Source: Ignavibacteria bacterium (GTDB taxonomy: Bacteria > Bacteroidota > Ignavibacteria > Ignavibacteriales > Melioribacteraceae). From it: a stretch of 10,715 nt of DNA. Under the pieces are notes generated by a model. That model saw only the letters and a list, made by a program, of their open reading frames with translations, ran no database searches and was not told the origin of the DNA. The stretch spans positions 1-10,715 of the forward strand of contig DSBF01000494.1 in NCBI GenBank assembly GCA_011049495.1, in the 5' to 3' direction. The position numbers and the translations under genes were made by a program. Positions 1-6,970 of this stretch are shown in pieces (the stretch's first letter is position 1; each line of letters opens with the position of its first letter).

Positions 1-74
1 CGCTTATATTTATTTACTATTACGAAATTTGCCGCCTGGTAAATTAGTCCTAAGACCCGAATCTCATGAATTTC

Positions 75-111
75 AATTCAAGTTAATTCGTGTCAATTCG
101 TGAAATTAGTG
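75..111. repeat. 10-bp-period AATTCGTG-like tandem motif
   Basis: Four related 8-mers begin at 75 (aattcaag), 85 (aattcgtg), 95 (aattcgtg) and 104 (aattagtg), so the period is 10, 10 and 9 bp. The block ends just before the stop codon of the T9SS cargo gene (114-116, minus strand) and is therefore directly downstream of that gene. A looser version (gaatttcaattc-like text) continues upstream to about position 60. From memory, similar ATTCGTG-rich intergenic repeats are common in Bacteroidota and Ignavibacteria; this could not be checked here. No function is evident. Confidence 0.55.
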
Positions 112-113
112 TC

Positions 114-1223
114 TTATTTTACTACCATCATCTTTTTTGTTTGGACAAAATTACCAGCCGTTAATTGATAGTAATAAATTCCGCTTGCTAAGTTTGATGC
201 ATCAAATACAACCTCATAAGTTCCGGGCATTTTAGTTCCATTAACTAAGGTTTCTATTTCTCTTCCGAGCACATCATATACAACTAATCTTAGAGAACTA
301 AAACTTTCGTTCCCAACATTCGGGATTGTGAATTTTATATTTGTACTTGGATTAAAAGGATTGGGATAATTTTGCATCAACACAACTTGATTCGGTAATT
401 GTTCATCCTTATCAACTGATGTAGTCATTGAATTATACCTGCTAACTGCAATGCTAATATTGGAATCGAGTTGTGCTTTACTATCCCCAACCGCTATTGC
501 AATATAGACATCATAGCCTTCACCCGGGTTAGTAAAATGTGGAGTTATTGATGGAAACAAGACTGAACCAAGTTCTTCCGATTCATAAAAATCCGTTATC
601 GAATCAACAAACAGACTTGCATACAGAAGCGAATCGGAACGGTTATAAGCTGTATCCCATTCTACGACATATAAAGAATTTAAGTCGGTATTTAAAAATT
701 TCATTCCGACAAATGTTGAGAGGCTGTCTTTAAAAATTCTGATATACTCGCCTTCGTAATCGTATTCTATTTTTTCATACCCGTAGTGATTATCAATTAT
801 CGGGAGAACTTCAAATCCGAACTTTGAATCGTAGGCGAAGGAATCGATATTCGTGATATTATAATGGGATATTGCATAAGCGCCCAATGTCCAACCATAA
901 ACATTAAGCTCAACTTCATAAGCCGGGGGTGCGAATGAATAACTGTTATCAAAGAGACTTTTAACATGATATTGACCAAATTGAGGGCTTGGTTCTGTTG
1001 ATGCAGCCTCTACACTATCGGCATCTTTTAGATAGTCGAATACTTCACCGAATGCACCGCTTATTAGTGGACTAATTCTCACTATCTGCAGATTTTGTCT
1101 ATTAGGTGAACCAAATAATGTAGCACCGGCATTTGTAACTTTTATATAAACGTTACCTGTATTAAATTCTTGCGCTGTTGTTGTCAGTAGCAGCGTAATG
1201 CAAAGCAATAATAATTTCTTCAT
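114..1223 (-). CDS. Secreted T9SS cargo protein of unknown function with C-terminal sorting domain
   Basis: The 369-residue protein starts with a signal peptide (MKK, then Leu-rich residues 4-13, likely cleavage near TTA-QEF at 17-18), so it enters the periplasm through Sec. Residues about 275-369 form a type-A T9SS sorting domain. It opens with NYPNPFNPST (285-294), continues with LRLVVYDVLGREIETLV (311-327) and GTYEVVFDASNLASGIYYYQL (334-354), and ends in the basic tail KKMMVVK. In this family the domain directs export across the outer membrane and is then usually cleaved. The middle, about 20-270, looks beta-rich and Asp/Tyr-rich. Residues 102-124 (YEVELNVYGW...SHYNITN) recall a beta-sandwich region I associate with other Ignavibacteria exported proteins, but there is no catalytic motif I recognise. 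The ATG at 1221-1223 is preceded by an A-rich tract (aaaaaagaaataaa) rather than a clear Shine-Dalgarno. The gene is divergent from the carboxypeptidase gene. Export is well supported; function is unknown. Confidence 0.9.
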   Translation of the reverse strand: MKKLLLLCITLLLTTTAQEFNTGNVYIKVTNAGATLFGSPNRQNLQIVRISPLISGAFGEVFDYLKDADSVEAASTEPSPQFGQYHVKSLFDNSYSFAPPAYEVELNVYGWTLGAYAISHYNITNIDSFAYDSKFGFEVLPIIDNHYGYEKIEYDYEGEYIRIFKDSLSTFVGMKFLNTDLNSLYVVEWDTAYNRSDSLLYASLFVDSITDFYESEELGSVLFPSITPHFTNPGEGYDVYIAIAVGDSKAQLDSNISIAVSRYNSMTTSVDKDEQLPNQVVLMQNYPNPFNPSTNIKFTIPNVGNESFSSLRLVVYDVLGREIETLVNGTKMPGTYEVVFDASNLASGIYYYQLTAGNFVQTKKMMVVK

Positions 1224-1247
1224 TTTATTTCTTTTTTAATCCGATTG

Positions 1248-1255
1248 TAAATATA
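1248..1255 (-). promoter_or_regulatory. Possible -7 element for the T9SS cargo gene
   Basis: On the minus strand these bases read TATATTTA, one mismatch from the Bacteroidota -7 consensus TAnnTTTG, about 25 bp upstream of the ATG at 1223. The surroundings are very AT-rich and no convincing -33 TTG was found, so this is a weak call. Confidence 0.3.
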
Positions 1256-1359
1256 AAAAATGTTATAACTTTTATGAGATAAAAATCCGGTCCCATTTGA
1301 GAGGTCAATGAAACCAAGATTTTATTAAAAAAACATAGCTTTTTATTACTCAATATTTT

Positions 1360-1367
1360 TATCTTTG
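1360..1367 (+). promoter_or_regulatory. Bacteroidota-type -7 promoter element (TAnnTTTG) for the carboxypeptidase gene
   Basis: TATCTTTG matches the TAnnTTTG -7 consensus used by the primary sigma factor of Bacteroidota exactly. It lies 26 bp upstream of the ATG at 1394, which leaves room for a start site near 1374 and a short leader with the ribosome-binding site. A matching -33 TTTG about 20 bp upstream is not evident; the sequence there is AGCTTTTTATT. Confidence 0.5.
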
Positions 1368-1380
1368 ACAAATTCTCCAC

Positions 1381-1387
1381 AAAGAGG
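1381..1387 (+). promoter_or_regulatory. Shine-Dalgarno for the carboxypeptidase gene
   Basis: AAAGAGG followed by a 6-nt spacer to the ATG at 1394. It supports 1394 as the start and is the clearest ribosome-binding site on this side of the window. Confidence 0.6.
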
Positions 1388-1393
1388 TTAATA

Positions 1394-4150
1394 ATGATTA
1401 GAAAACTTTTGTTCATGTTAATTTTCACATCAGTAATTTTCTCACAAAACCAATTCAATTTTTATCTAAATCAAAAGTATAATGACAACATCCAACGCCC
1501 TGAAGATTTCTTAGGATTTGCAATCGGTGAAAAGCCAACACGATATTATGAAGCAGTTGAATACTTGAAATATCTTTCCGGATCTTCCGAAAGAGTATTA
1601 CTTAGAATGAATGGAGTTACGCATCAAGGCAGAGATTTATATTACCTAATTATCTCTTCCGAAGAGAACATAGCAAATTTAGAATCGATTCAGAAAAACA
1701 TTCAAAATTTATCCGATCCCCGGAATACTAATTCATCACAAGCAGATGAAATAATTAAATCTACTCCTTTGGTTAGTATGATGATGTATTCAATTCACGG
1801 GAATGAGCTTTCAGGTGCAGATGCATCAATTCAATTAGCTTATCAGCTTGCTGCCGGTGAAGATGATGAAACTTTAGAATTGCTTGATAACTTGGTAACG
1901 ATAATTTATCCGATGGAAAATCCCGACGGACGCGAAAGATTCTTAAGTGATGTTGAACAATGGAAAGGAAAAGTTCCGACTGACGACACACAAAGTTTAC
2001 CACATAGCGGAACCTGGCCTACCGGAAGAACAAATCATTACCATTTTGATCTAAACCGTGATTGGTTTATACTTTCACAACCGGAAACACGTTCAAGAGT
2101 TTCAATAATGATGGAGTGGTTCCCGCAATTTGTTGTTGATGCACATGAAATGGGATCGTTCAGTTCTTTCTTATTTAATCCGCCACGCGAACCTATTAAT
2201 CCATACCTCGATAAAAAAATTCAAGATTGGTGGAATATATTTGCAAAAGATCAAGCCGCGGCAATGGATAAATACGGTTGGAGTTATTATACACGTGAAT
2301 GGCTTGAAGATTGGTTCCCCGGTTACGGAAGTTCTTATCCGAGTTTTTATGGTGCCGTAAGTATTTTATACGAACAAGCGAGAACCGCCGGTTTAAATGT
2401 GAAACGCCCCGAAGGAAGAATTTTAACTTATGCTCAGTCTGTTCAGCACCAATATGTAAATTCTATTGCTAATCTTTTAACGGCTGCTAAGAACAAAACC
2501 GAATTGATGAAAACATTTTATGATATAAGAAAAGCCGGTCTTACACCTTATCATCCAAACGGTGTAAAAGCATATATCTTTGATATTTCCGATAACCGGT
2601 CAAGAATTGATTCTCTTATGAAGGTTCTTGAATTTCAAGGAGTTGAAGTTTTTCAAGCTTCGGAGAGTTTTCAGGTTTCAAGAGCAAAAAGTTATTTGGA
2701 AAATAATTCTTCTAACAAAAAATTTTCTAAGGGATCATATATTATCCCTCTTTCACAACCGCATCAAGCTCTAATAAATGCAGTCCTTGATTTCGATACA
2801 AGACTAAAGACCTCTTTCCTTAAAACAGAAAGAGAATCTCTACTTAAAGGGAACGGTTCGGAACTTTATGAAGTAACGTCCTGGTCTCTTCCGTTAGCTT
2901 TTGCAGTTGATGCTTATGAAAGTTATTCCCTCCCTTCTGTAAAAATGGAACGGGCTTCTTTTGAAAAAGAAGAAGGAAGATTAATTAATCCCTCACCTCA
3001 ATACGGTTATTTAATTGAATATAAAGATGACGGTGCTATTAAGTTTTTGAAGGATTTACTTGAGGCAGATGCGAAAGTTCATGCTGCGAAGAAGAAGTTT
3101 AAAGTTGAAAATCGTGAATATGATAAAGGTACGCTTTTGTTAAGGTTGGAAGATAATTCACAAAATATTGGAGAGATATTAAACCGGTTATCACAGAAAC
3201 ACTCAATTGAAGTAATTGGTGTTAATACTGCGCTTGCTCAAAGCGGAGCTGACCTTGGCGGCGGGGAGTTCAGTTTATTAGAGAAGCCGAAAGTCGGCTT
3301 TCTTGTCGGACAAAGATCAAGCATGTACAATTTCGGTGAGTTATGGTATTTACTTGATAATAGAATCGGTTTAAAAACATCGATGTTGTATTTGGATAAT
3401 CTCGGTTTCTATGATCTTCGTAAATATAATGTACTAATTCTTCCTTCTTCATGGGGAAATTTAAAAGATACATTTACAAAATCGGTTACAAGTAAATTAA
3501 AAACATGGGTTGAAGAAGGGGGAACATTAATTGCAATCGGTAGTTCTATTTCTGTTATTGCAGATACATCCATTGCCATATCAAACATAAAGGCAAGAAG
3601 AGATAACATAAAAAAGTTAAACAATTATTATAAACAAGTTGCTGAAAATATTGCCGCACAAAATGTATTGATTGACAGTGTGAAAATTTGGGAATCAACT
3701 TCACCTCAACTTACTTCGGTTGAACCGGTTATTAAAATTGACGAAAAAGAAGAATCCGAACGAGACAGAAGTTATTTAAAGTTCATGCCTCAAGGTTCGA
3801 TACTAAATATTACATTGAATGAGGAACATTGGTTATCAAACGGAGTAAATAAAAACTTACCGGTGTTTTATTCAACTTCATATTCCTTTTATGGATTAAA
3901 TCCTGCCGAGGTTGTAGGTAGATTAGAATCACCCGATAAAATTCGTTTATCGGGATTACTCTGGCAGGAAGCGCAACACAGACTTGCTTATGCTTCTTAT
4001 TTAACAAGGGAAAGAATAGTACGCGGGCAAATTATATCATTTGCGGATGTTCCGTTTTTCCGCGCACAATTTCACGGCACAGCAAGATTATTTTTGAATG
4101 CAATTTTCTTAGGTCCGGGTATGGGTGCAAGTCAGGCGGTTGAGTTTTAG
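1394..4150 (+). CDS. Exported M14-family zinc carboxypeptidase with C-terminal GATase1-like domain
   Basis: The 918-residue product begins with a signal peptide (MIRKLLFMLIFTSVIFSQNQ, cleavage near residue 18). The M14 metallocarboxypeptidase domain spans about 45-365. The zinc ligands are readable as H135 and E138 (IHGNELSG) and H251 (VVDAHEMGS). NPDGR at 176-180 and N221-R222 (DLNRDW) are the substrate-binding region, and E327 (ILYEQA) is the likely catalytic glutamate, so the enzyme looks intact. It should remove C-terminal amino acids from peptides in the periplasm or outside the cell. From about 631 (KPKVGFLVG) to 725 (EGGTLIAIGSS) there is a Rossmann-like class I glutamine-amidotransferase-type domain, with no Cys-His-Glu triad that I can identify. 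A Lys-rich, probably helical stretch follows (730-775), then a closing FADVPFFRAQFHGTARLFLN segment. There is no T9SS tail. The long architecture matches large Bacteroidota/Gemmatimonadota M14 proteins. It converges on the kinase gene. Confidence 0.92.
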   Translation: MIRKLLFMLIFTSVIFSQNQFNFYLNQKYNDNIQRPEDFLGFAIGEKPTRYYEAVEYLKYLSGSSERVLLRMNGVTHQGRDLYYLIISSEENIANLESIQKNIQNLSDPRNTNSSQADEIIKSTPLVSMMMYSIHGNELSGADASIQLAYQLAAGEDDETLELLDNLVTIIYPMENPDGRERFLSDVEQWKGKVPTDDTQSLPHSGTWPTGRTNHYHFDLNRDWFILSQPETRSRVSIMMEWFPQFVVDAHEMGSFSSFLFNPPREPINPYLDKKIQDWWNIFAKDQAAAMDKYGWSYYTREWLEDWFPGYGSSYPSFYGAVSILYEQARTAGLNVKRPEGRILTYAQSVQHQYVNSIANLLTAAKNKTELMKTFYDIRKAGLTPYHPNGVKAYIFDISDNRSRIDSLMKVLEFQGVEVFQASESFQVSRAKSYLENNSSNKKFSKGSYIIPLSQPHQALINAVLDFDTRLKTSFLKTERESLLKGNGSELYEVTSWSLPLAFAVDAYESYSLPSVKMERASFEKEEGRLINPSPQYGYLIEYKDDGAIKFLKDLLEADAKVHAAKKKFKVENREYDKGTLLLRLEDNSQNIGEILNRLSQKHSIEVIGVNTALAQSGADLGGGEFSLLEKPKVGFLVGQRSSMYNFGELWYLLDNRIGLKTSMLYLDNLGFYDLRKYNVLILPSSWGNLKDTFTKSVTSKLKTWVEEGGTLIAIGSSISVIADTSIAISNIKARRDNIKKLNNYYKQVAENIAAQNVLIDSVKIWESTSPQLTSVEPVIKIDEKEESERDRSYLKFMPQGSILNITLNEEHWLSNGVNKNLPVFYSTSYSFYGLNPAEVVGRLESPDKIRLSGLLWQEAQHRLAYASYLTRERIVRGQIISFADVPFFRAQFHGTARLFLNAIFLGPGMGASQAVEF

Positions 4151-4174
4151 ATTCGACTTAACAAAAATTAAAAG

Positions 4175-4326
4175 GGCTGTCTCAAAAGTAAAGTTTATTA
4201 TAAAATTGGAACGCTGATACCCGCGTCAAAGACGGGCAGGCGCAGATTTGAACTGTCGGCAGACTACGCCGAACTCTGGCGAGATTTCCACAGATTTTTT
4301 ATTTGATATTTACTTTTGAGACAGCC
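4175..4326. mobile_element. MITE-like element, 152 bp, with perfect 18-bp terminal inverted repeats
   Basis: The left end ggctgtctcaaaagtaaa (4175-4192) is the exact reverse complement of the right end (4309-4326), with 116 bp between. Similarity continues imperfectly inward: both subterminal regions are AT-rich and resemble each other when inverted. The element has no coding capacity and lies between two convergent genes, ending 10 bp from the kinase stop codon. No target-site duplication is obvious in the flanks (attaaaag / tcttattt). The GGCTGTCTCAAAAG end resembles terminal repeats I associate with IS1182-like or IS4-like elements, so a non-autonomous derivative is plausible; this is from memory. 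T-rich sequence follows the repeat in both directions, so it could also work as a bidirectional terminator. The central part is notably more GC-rich. Confidence 0.65.
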
Positions 4327-4336
4327 TCTTATTTTC

Positions 4337-6790
4337 TTAAAGTAATACCGTAAAAGTAGTTCCTTTATCTCTTTCACTTTCAATAGAAATTTCTGCCCCG
4401 ATTAACTCGCAATAATTTTTTACCAAAGACATTCCCAAACCGCTGCCTTCAAATCTGCGGCTGTAACCTCTCTCTTCTTGTGAAAAAGCTTCGAATATTT
4501 CCGGTAAATAATCTTGTGAAATACCTATTCCGCTGTCAATTACCTTTACCGAATAGCTATCATTTTTATTTTTGATAAGATTAATCTCAACATAGCCTTT
4601 ATTTGTATACTTAATTGCATTATCAACAAGGTTGGCAAATATTTGGTTAACTGCATATTCATCTGAATATATTTCTGCTTTATCACAATCGCTGACAAAT
4701 CTCAACTCTAAGTTTTTACTTTTTGCAAAATTTAGGTATTCTTTTCTAATATTTGTTAGAACAGCAGTCAGATCCAACTTTCGTTTCGTCACTTCATAAG
4801 TTCCAAGTTGAAGTTCGGACATATTAAGAATTAGGTCGATAGTTCTAATTACTCTTTTACTTGCGGATTCAATACCTGAGAAAGAAACTTCCAATTCTTC
4901 CTTAAGTTTGCCTTTAAATTCTTCTTTAATTAATTGCGAAAAATTCAGAACTGCATTAAGCGGGCTTCTTATTTCATGCGAGATTTGAGCTAGGAATTCC
5001 GATTTTAATTGATTGGCTTTTTCAGCCTGTTCTTTAGCTTTTTGGATTTCAATTTCAGTACGTTTTCTTTCGTCAATATCTAGATGAACACCGCTTGCTT
5101 TAAGCGGTTTACCGTTTTCATCGCGCTGGTAAATTCTACCCCAATTTAAAATCCATTTATAATTACCATCCTTTGTTTTAAGTCTGTGTTCCACTTTAAA
5201 TTCATTAGCATTCCCGGTTTCATGAGCAATTATAGATTGTTTAACCGCCTCCATATCATCGGGGTGAATGAGTTCTTTCCATGAAGAAAACTCTGAATCA
5301 ATTTCACTTGTTGAATAACCGAGCATTTCCCCCCATCTACCTAATCTAACTACTTTATTTGTTGTAAAGTCTTGGTCCCATATTCCAATGTTTGCCCCTT
5401 CAATAGCAGTTTGCAAACGTGTGGTCAATTCCTTTAACTGATCTTCGGCAATTTTTTGTTTTGTAACATCGTGCGCAACTCCTTGCAGTCCGACAACTTT
5501 TTCTCCTTCAAAAATTGGTTTTTCATAAATCTCCAATAATAACGGTTGCCCATTTGCATGATATATTTCAGTCAATATAGGTTCGATATTAATAATACCT
5601 GAAAGACTTTCATAAGTACTTCTTCGTGCTTCATCATTAATTGGTGAATCAGTTGTAAACCAATGATGTTGACCAAGCCACTCTTCAACAGAATGACCGG
5701 TTATCTTTTCAACCGAGGGAGAAATATATTTTACATTAGCTTTTGTATCCTGAACATAAAAGAAAAGATGAGGTGTTCCTTCAACAAGTATTTGCATTCT
5801 TTCCTTTGCAGCTTTTAATTCTTCTTCCGCCATTTTCCTTTCGGAAATATCTCGCATTATACCTATGATTTGCACAGTTTCTTTAGTTCCAATAGATGCA
5901 GTACTTAATTCAACTTCTTTAATCATACCGGTTTTTGTAAGAATTTCCATCTCATATGTTACCGGAACAGTTTCGCCTCGTTTTCTTGCTAAATACCTTT
6001 GTAGAACAATATCTTTGCTCTTATCGGTAAGCAGTAGGTTAAAATCAAAATCTTCCGATGTGATTTCATCAGCGGAATAACCGGTAAGTTCGCAAAATCT
6101 TTCATTAACATAAGTATATCTTTTATCATGCATCATATAAATACCATCGAATGCATGCTGAACTAATGTCCGGAATTTTTCTTCACTGCTTTTCAAATAG
6201 TTAATTAATTTCCCGGTTCCTTCTTGGTCGCACAAAATTTTACCAATTATTAAAGTCATAATAGGATAGACACCTAAAACAGTAATGCCGATAGTTTGAT
6301 AAACTTCTATCCTTCTTTCCGAGGGGAGTGAAAAAATCAAGGCTAGCATTACCACATGAACGGCAAGTCCGAGTAAATAAAGCTGTAAATTAGTGATGGT
6401 CTGCATCGAAGATTTTTGCTTATATCTGAAAAATATGTATCCAATCAAAAAAGCCGTGACAACTGTTAGAACACCCATTATAACACCTTCCCCGCCAAGG
6501 TAAATTCTAAAACCTGCTGAGAGTACAACCGCGACTCCACCCGATAGCGGGCCAAAGAATAATGTGCATAAGCTTACTACAATTGTTCTTCCATCAAAAA
6601 TTATCCCTTCGGTAAGTACAAACGGATACATCATACCAATTATGGCGGTTATTCCAAAAAGGATTCCTTGAAAAATTTTACCTGAAATTAAAGTTCGGCT
6701 AAATCGTACATCAATAAATCCCGATAGCACGCTTAAGGCAACGAGGAGAGAAAGATTGTAAATGAGTTCAATTATTATCAATTTCTTCAA
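4337..6790 (-). CDS. Membrane sensor histidine kinase: 5TM LytS-type sensor, three PAS domains, HisKA, HATPase
   Basis: An 817-residue inner-membrane kinase. Residues 8-185 hold several hydrophobic helices with the 5TMR-LYT signature (YPFVLTEGIIFDGRTIVVSL, then GPLSGGVAVVLSAGFRIYLGG at 80-100), a sensor type shared with LytS/YhcK-like proteins. Three PAS domains follow: about 205-320, 330-447 and 455-578. Each ends in a PAC-like segment (MRDISERK, AHDVTKQK, LDIDERKR). The HisKA domain carries the phospho-accepting H605 (SHEIRSPLN). The ATPase domain shows the N box (LVDNAIKYT, N724), the G1 box (DSGIGI, D752) and the G2 box (GSGLGM, 782-787), so it looks catalytically intact. There is no receiver domain. 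The start appears to be TTG at 6790-6788. An in-frame TAA lies upstream, no ATG precedes the first membrane helix, and no Shine-Dalgarno is visible. The gene is divergent from the response regulator gene, its possible partner. The ligand is unknown. Confidence 0.93.
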   Translation of the reverse strand: MKKLIIIELIYNLSLLVALSVLSGFIDVRFSRTLISGKIFQGILFGITAIIGMMYPFVLTEGIIFDGRTIVVSLCTLFFGPLSGGVAVVLSAGFRIYLGGEGVIMGVLTVVTAFLIGYIFFRYKQKSSMQTITNLQLYLLGLAVHVVMLALIFSLPSERRIEVYQTIGITVLGVYPIMTLIIGKILCDQEGTGKLINYLKSSEEKFRTLVQHAFDGIYMMHDKRYTYVNERFCELTGYSADEITSEDFDFNLLLTDKSKDIVLQRYLARKRGETVPVTYEMEILTKTGMIKEVELSTASIGTKETVQIIGIMRDISERKMAEEELKAAKERMQILVEGTPHLFFYVQDTKANVKYISPSVEKITGHSVEEWLGQHHWFTTDSPINDEARRSTYESLSGIINIEPILTEIYHANGQPLLLEIYEKPIFEGEKVVGLQGVAHDVTKQKIAEDQLKELTTRLQTAIEGANIGIWDQDFTTNKVVRLGRWGEMLGYSTSEIDSEFSSWKELIHPDDMEAVKQSIIAHETGNANEFKVEHRLKTKDGNYKWILNWGRIYQRDENGKPLKASGVHLDIDERKRTEIEIQKAKEQAEKANQLKSEFLAQISHEIRSPLNAVLNFSQLIKEEFKGKLKEELEVSFSGIESASKRVIRTIDLILNMSELQLGTYEVTKRKLDLTAVLTNIRKEYLNFAKSKNLELRFVSDCDKAEIYSDEYAVNQIFANLVDNAIKYTNKGYVEINLIKNKNDSYSVKVIDSGIGISQDYLPEIFEAFSQEERGYSRRFEGSGLGMSLVKNYCELIGAEISIESERDKGTTFTVLL

Positions 6791-6809
6791 CCAATAAATA
6801 GAATGACTT

Positions 6810-6841
6810 GTAAATTATGAATTACGCATTTGATTGGCAAA
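6810..6841 (-). promoter_or_regulatory. Possible promoter of the kinase gene
   Basis: On the minus strand TTTG (6841-6838) is followed after 20 bp by TAATTTAC (6817-6810), a partial match to the Bacteroidota -33/-7 arrangement TTTG-N19-21-TAnnTTTG. The -7 match is imperfect. It lies about 20 bp upstream of the proposed TTG start, which is close but possible. Confidence 0.3.
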
Positions 6842-6916
6842 CACAACGGTTTCTAACTTGTTTCAGCTCATTGAAATTAAAAAGCTGTTTTATACAGATA
6901 ATAGATTAAAAATGTC

Positions 6917-6947
6917 TTGTTTATTTGCAATCACTTATTTATATTTA
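6917..6947 (+). promoter_or_regulatory. Possible promoter of the response regulator gene
   Basis: TTG at 6917-6919, a 20-bp spacer and TATATTTA at 6940-6947 resemble the Bacteroidota -33/-7 pattern with one mismatch in the -7 element. The expected start site near 6954 lies before the ATG at 6971. This fits initiation at 6971 and argues against using the in-frame TTG at 6917 as a start codon. Confidence 0.3.
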
Positions 6948-6970
6948 ATCTAAATAAAGATAGCGGATTA

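Noticed and set aside
75..111. The AATTCGTG repeat considered as a CRISPR array
   Set aside because: Units are 8 bp with 1-2 bp between them, far too short for CRISPR repeats and spacers, and no cas genes are present.
539..733. A 64-codon plus-strand open frame
   Set aside because: It is antisense to the T9SS cargo gene and has no ribosome-binding site or recognisable domain.
1225..1458. A 77-codon minus-strand open frame across the divergent promoter region
   Set aside because: It overlaps the start of the carboxypeptidase gene, has low-complexity Lys/Ile/Phe composition, no family resemblance, and occupies AT-rich promoter DNA.
4175..4326. The inverted-repeat element considered as a structured RNA or riboswitch
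   Set aside because: It lies downstream of both neighbouring genes, and perfect terminal repeats with a non-coding interior fit a small transposable element better.
6917..6970. TTG-initiated N-terminal extension of the response regulator
   Set aside because: The 18 added residues do not resemble a receiver N-terminus, and a plausible promoter overlaps this stretch; ATG 6971 starts the domain properly.
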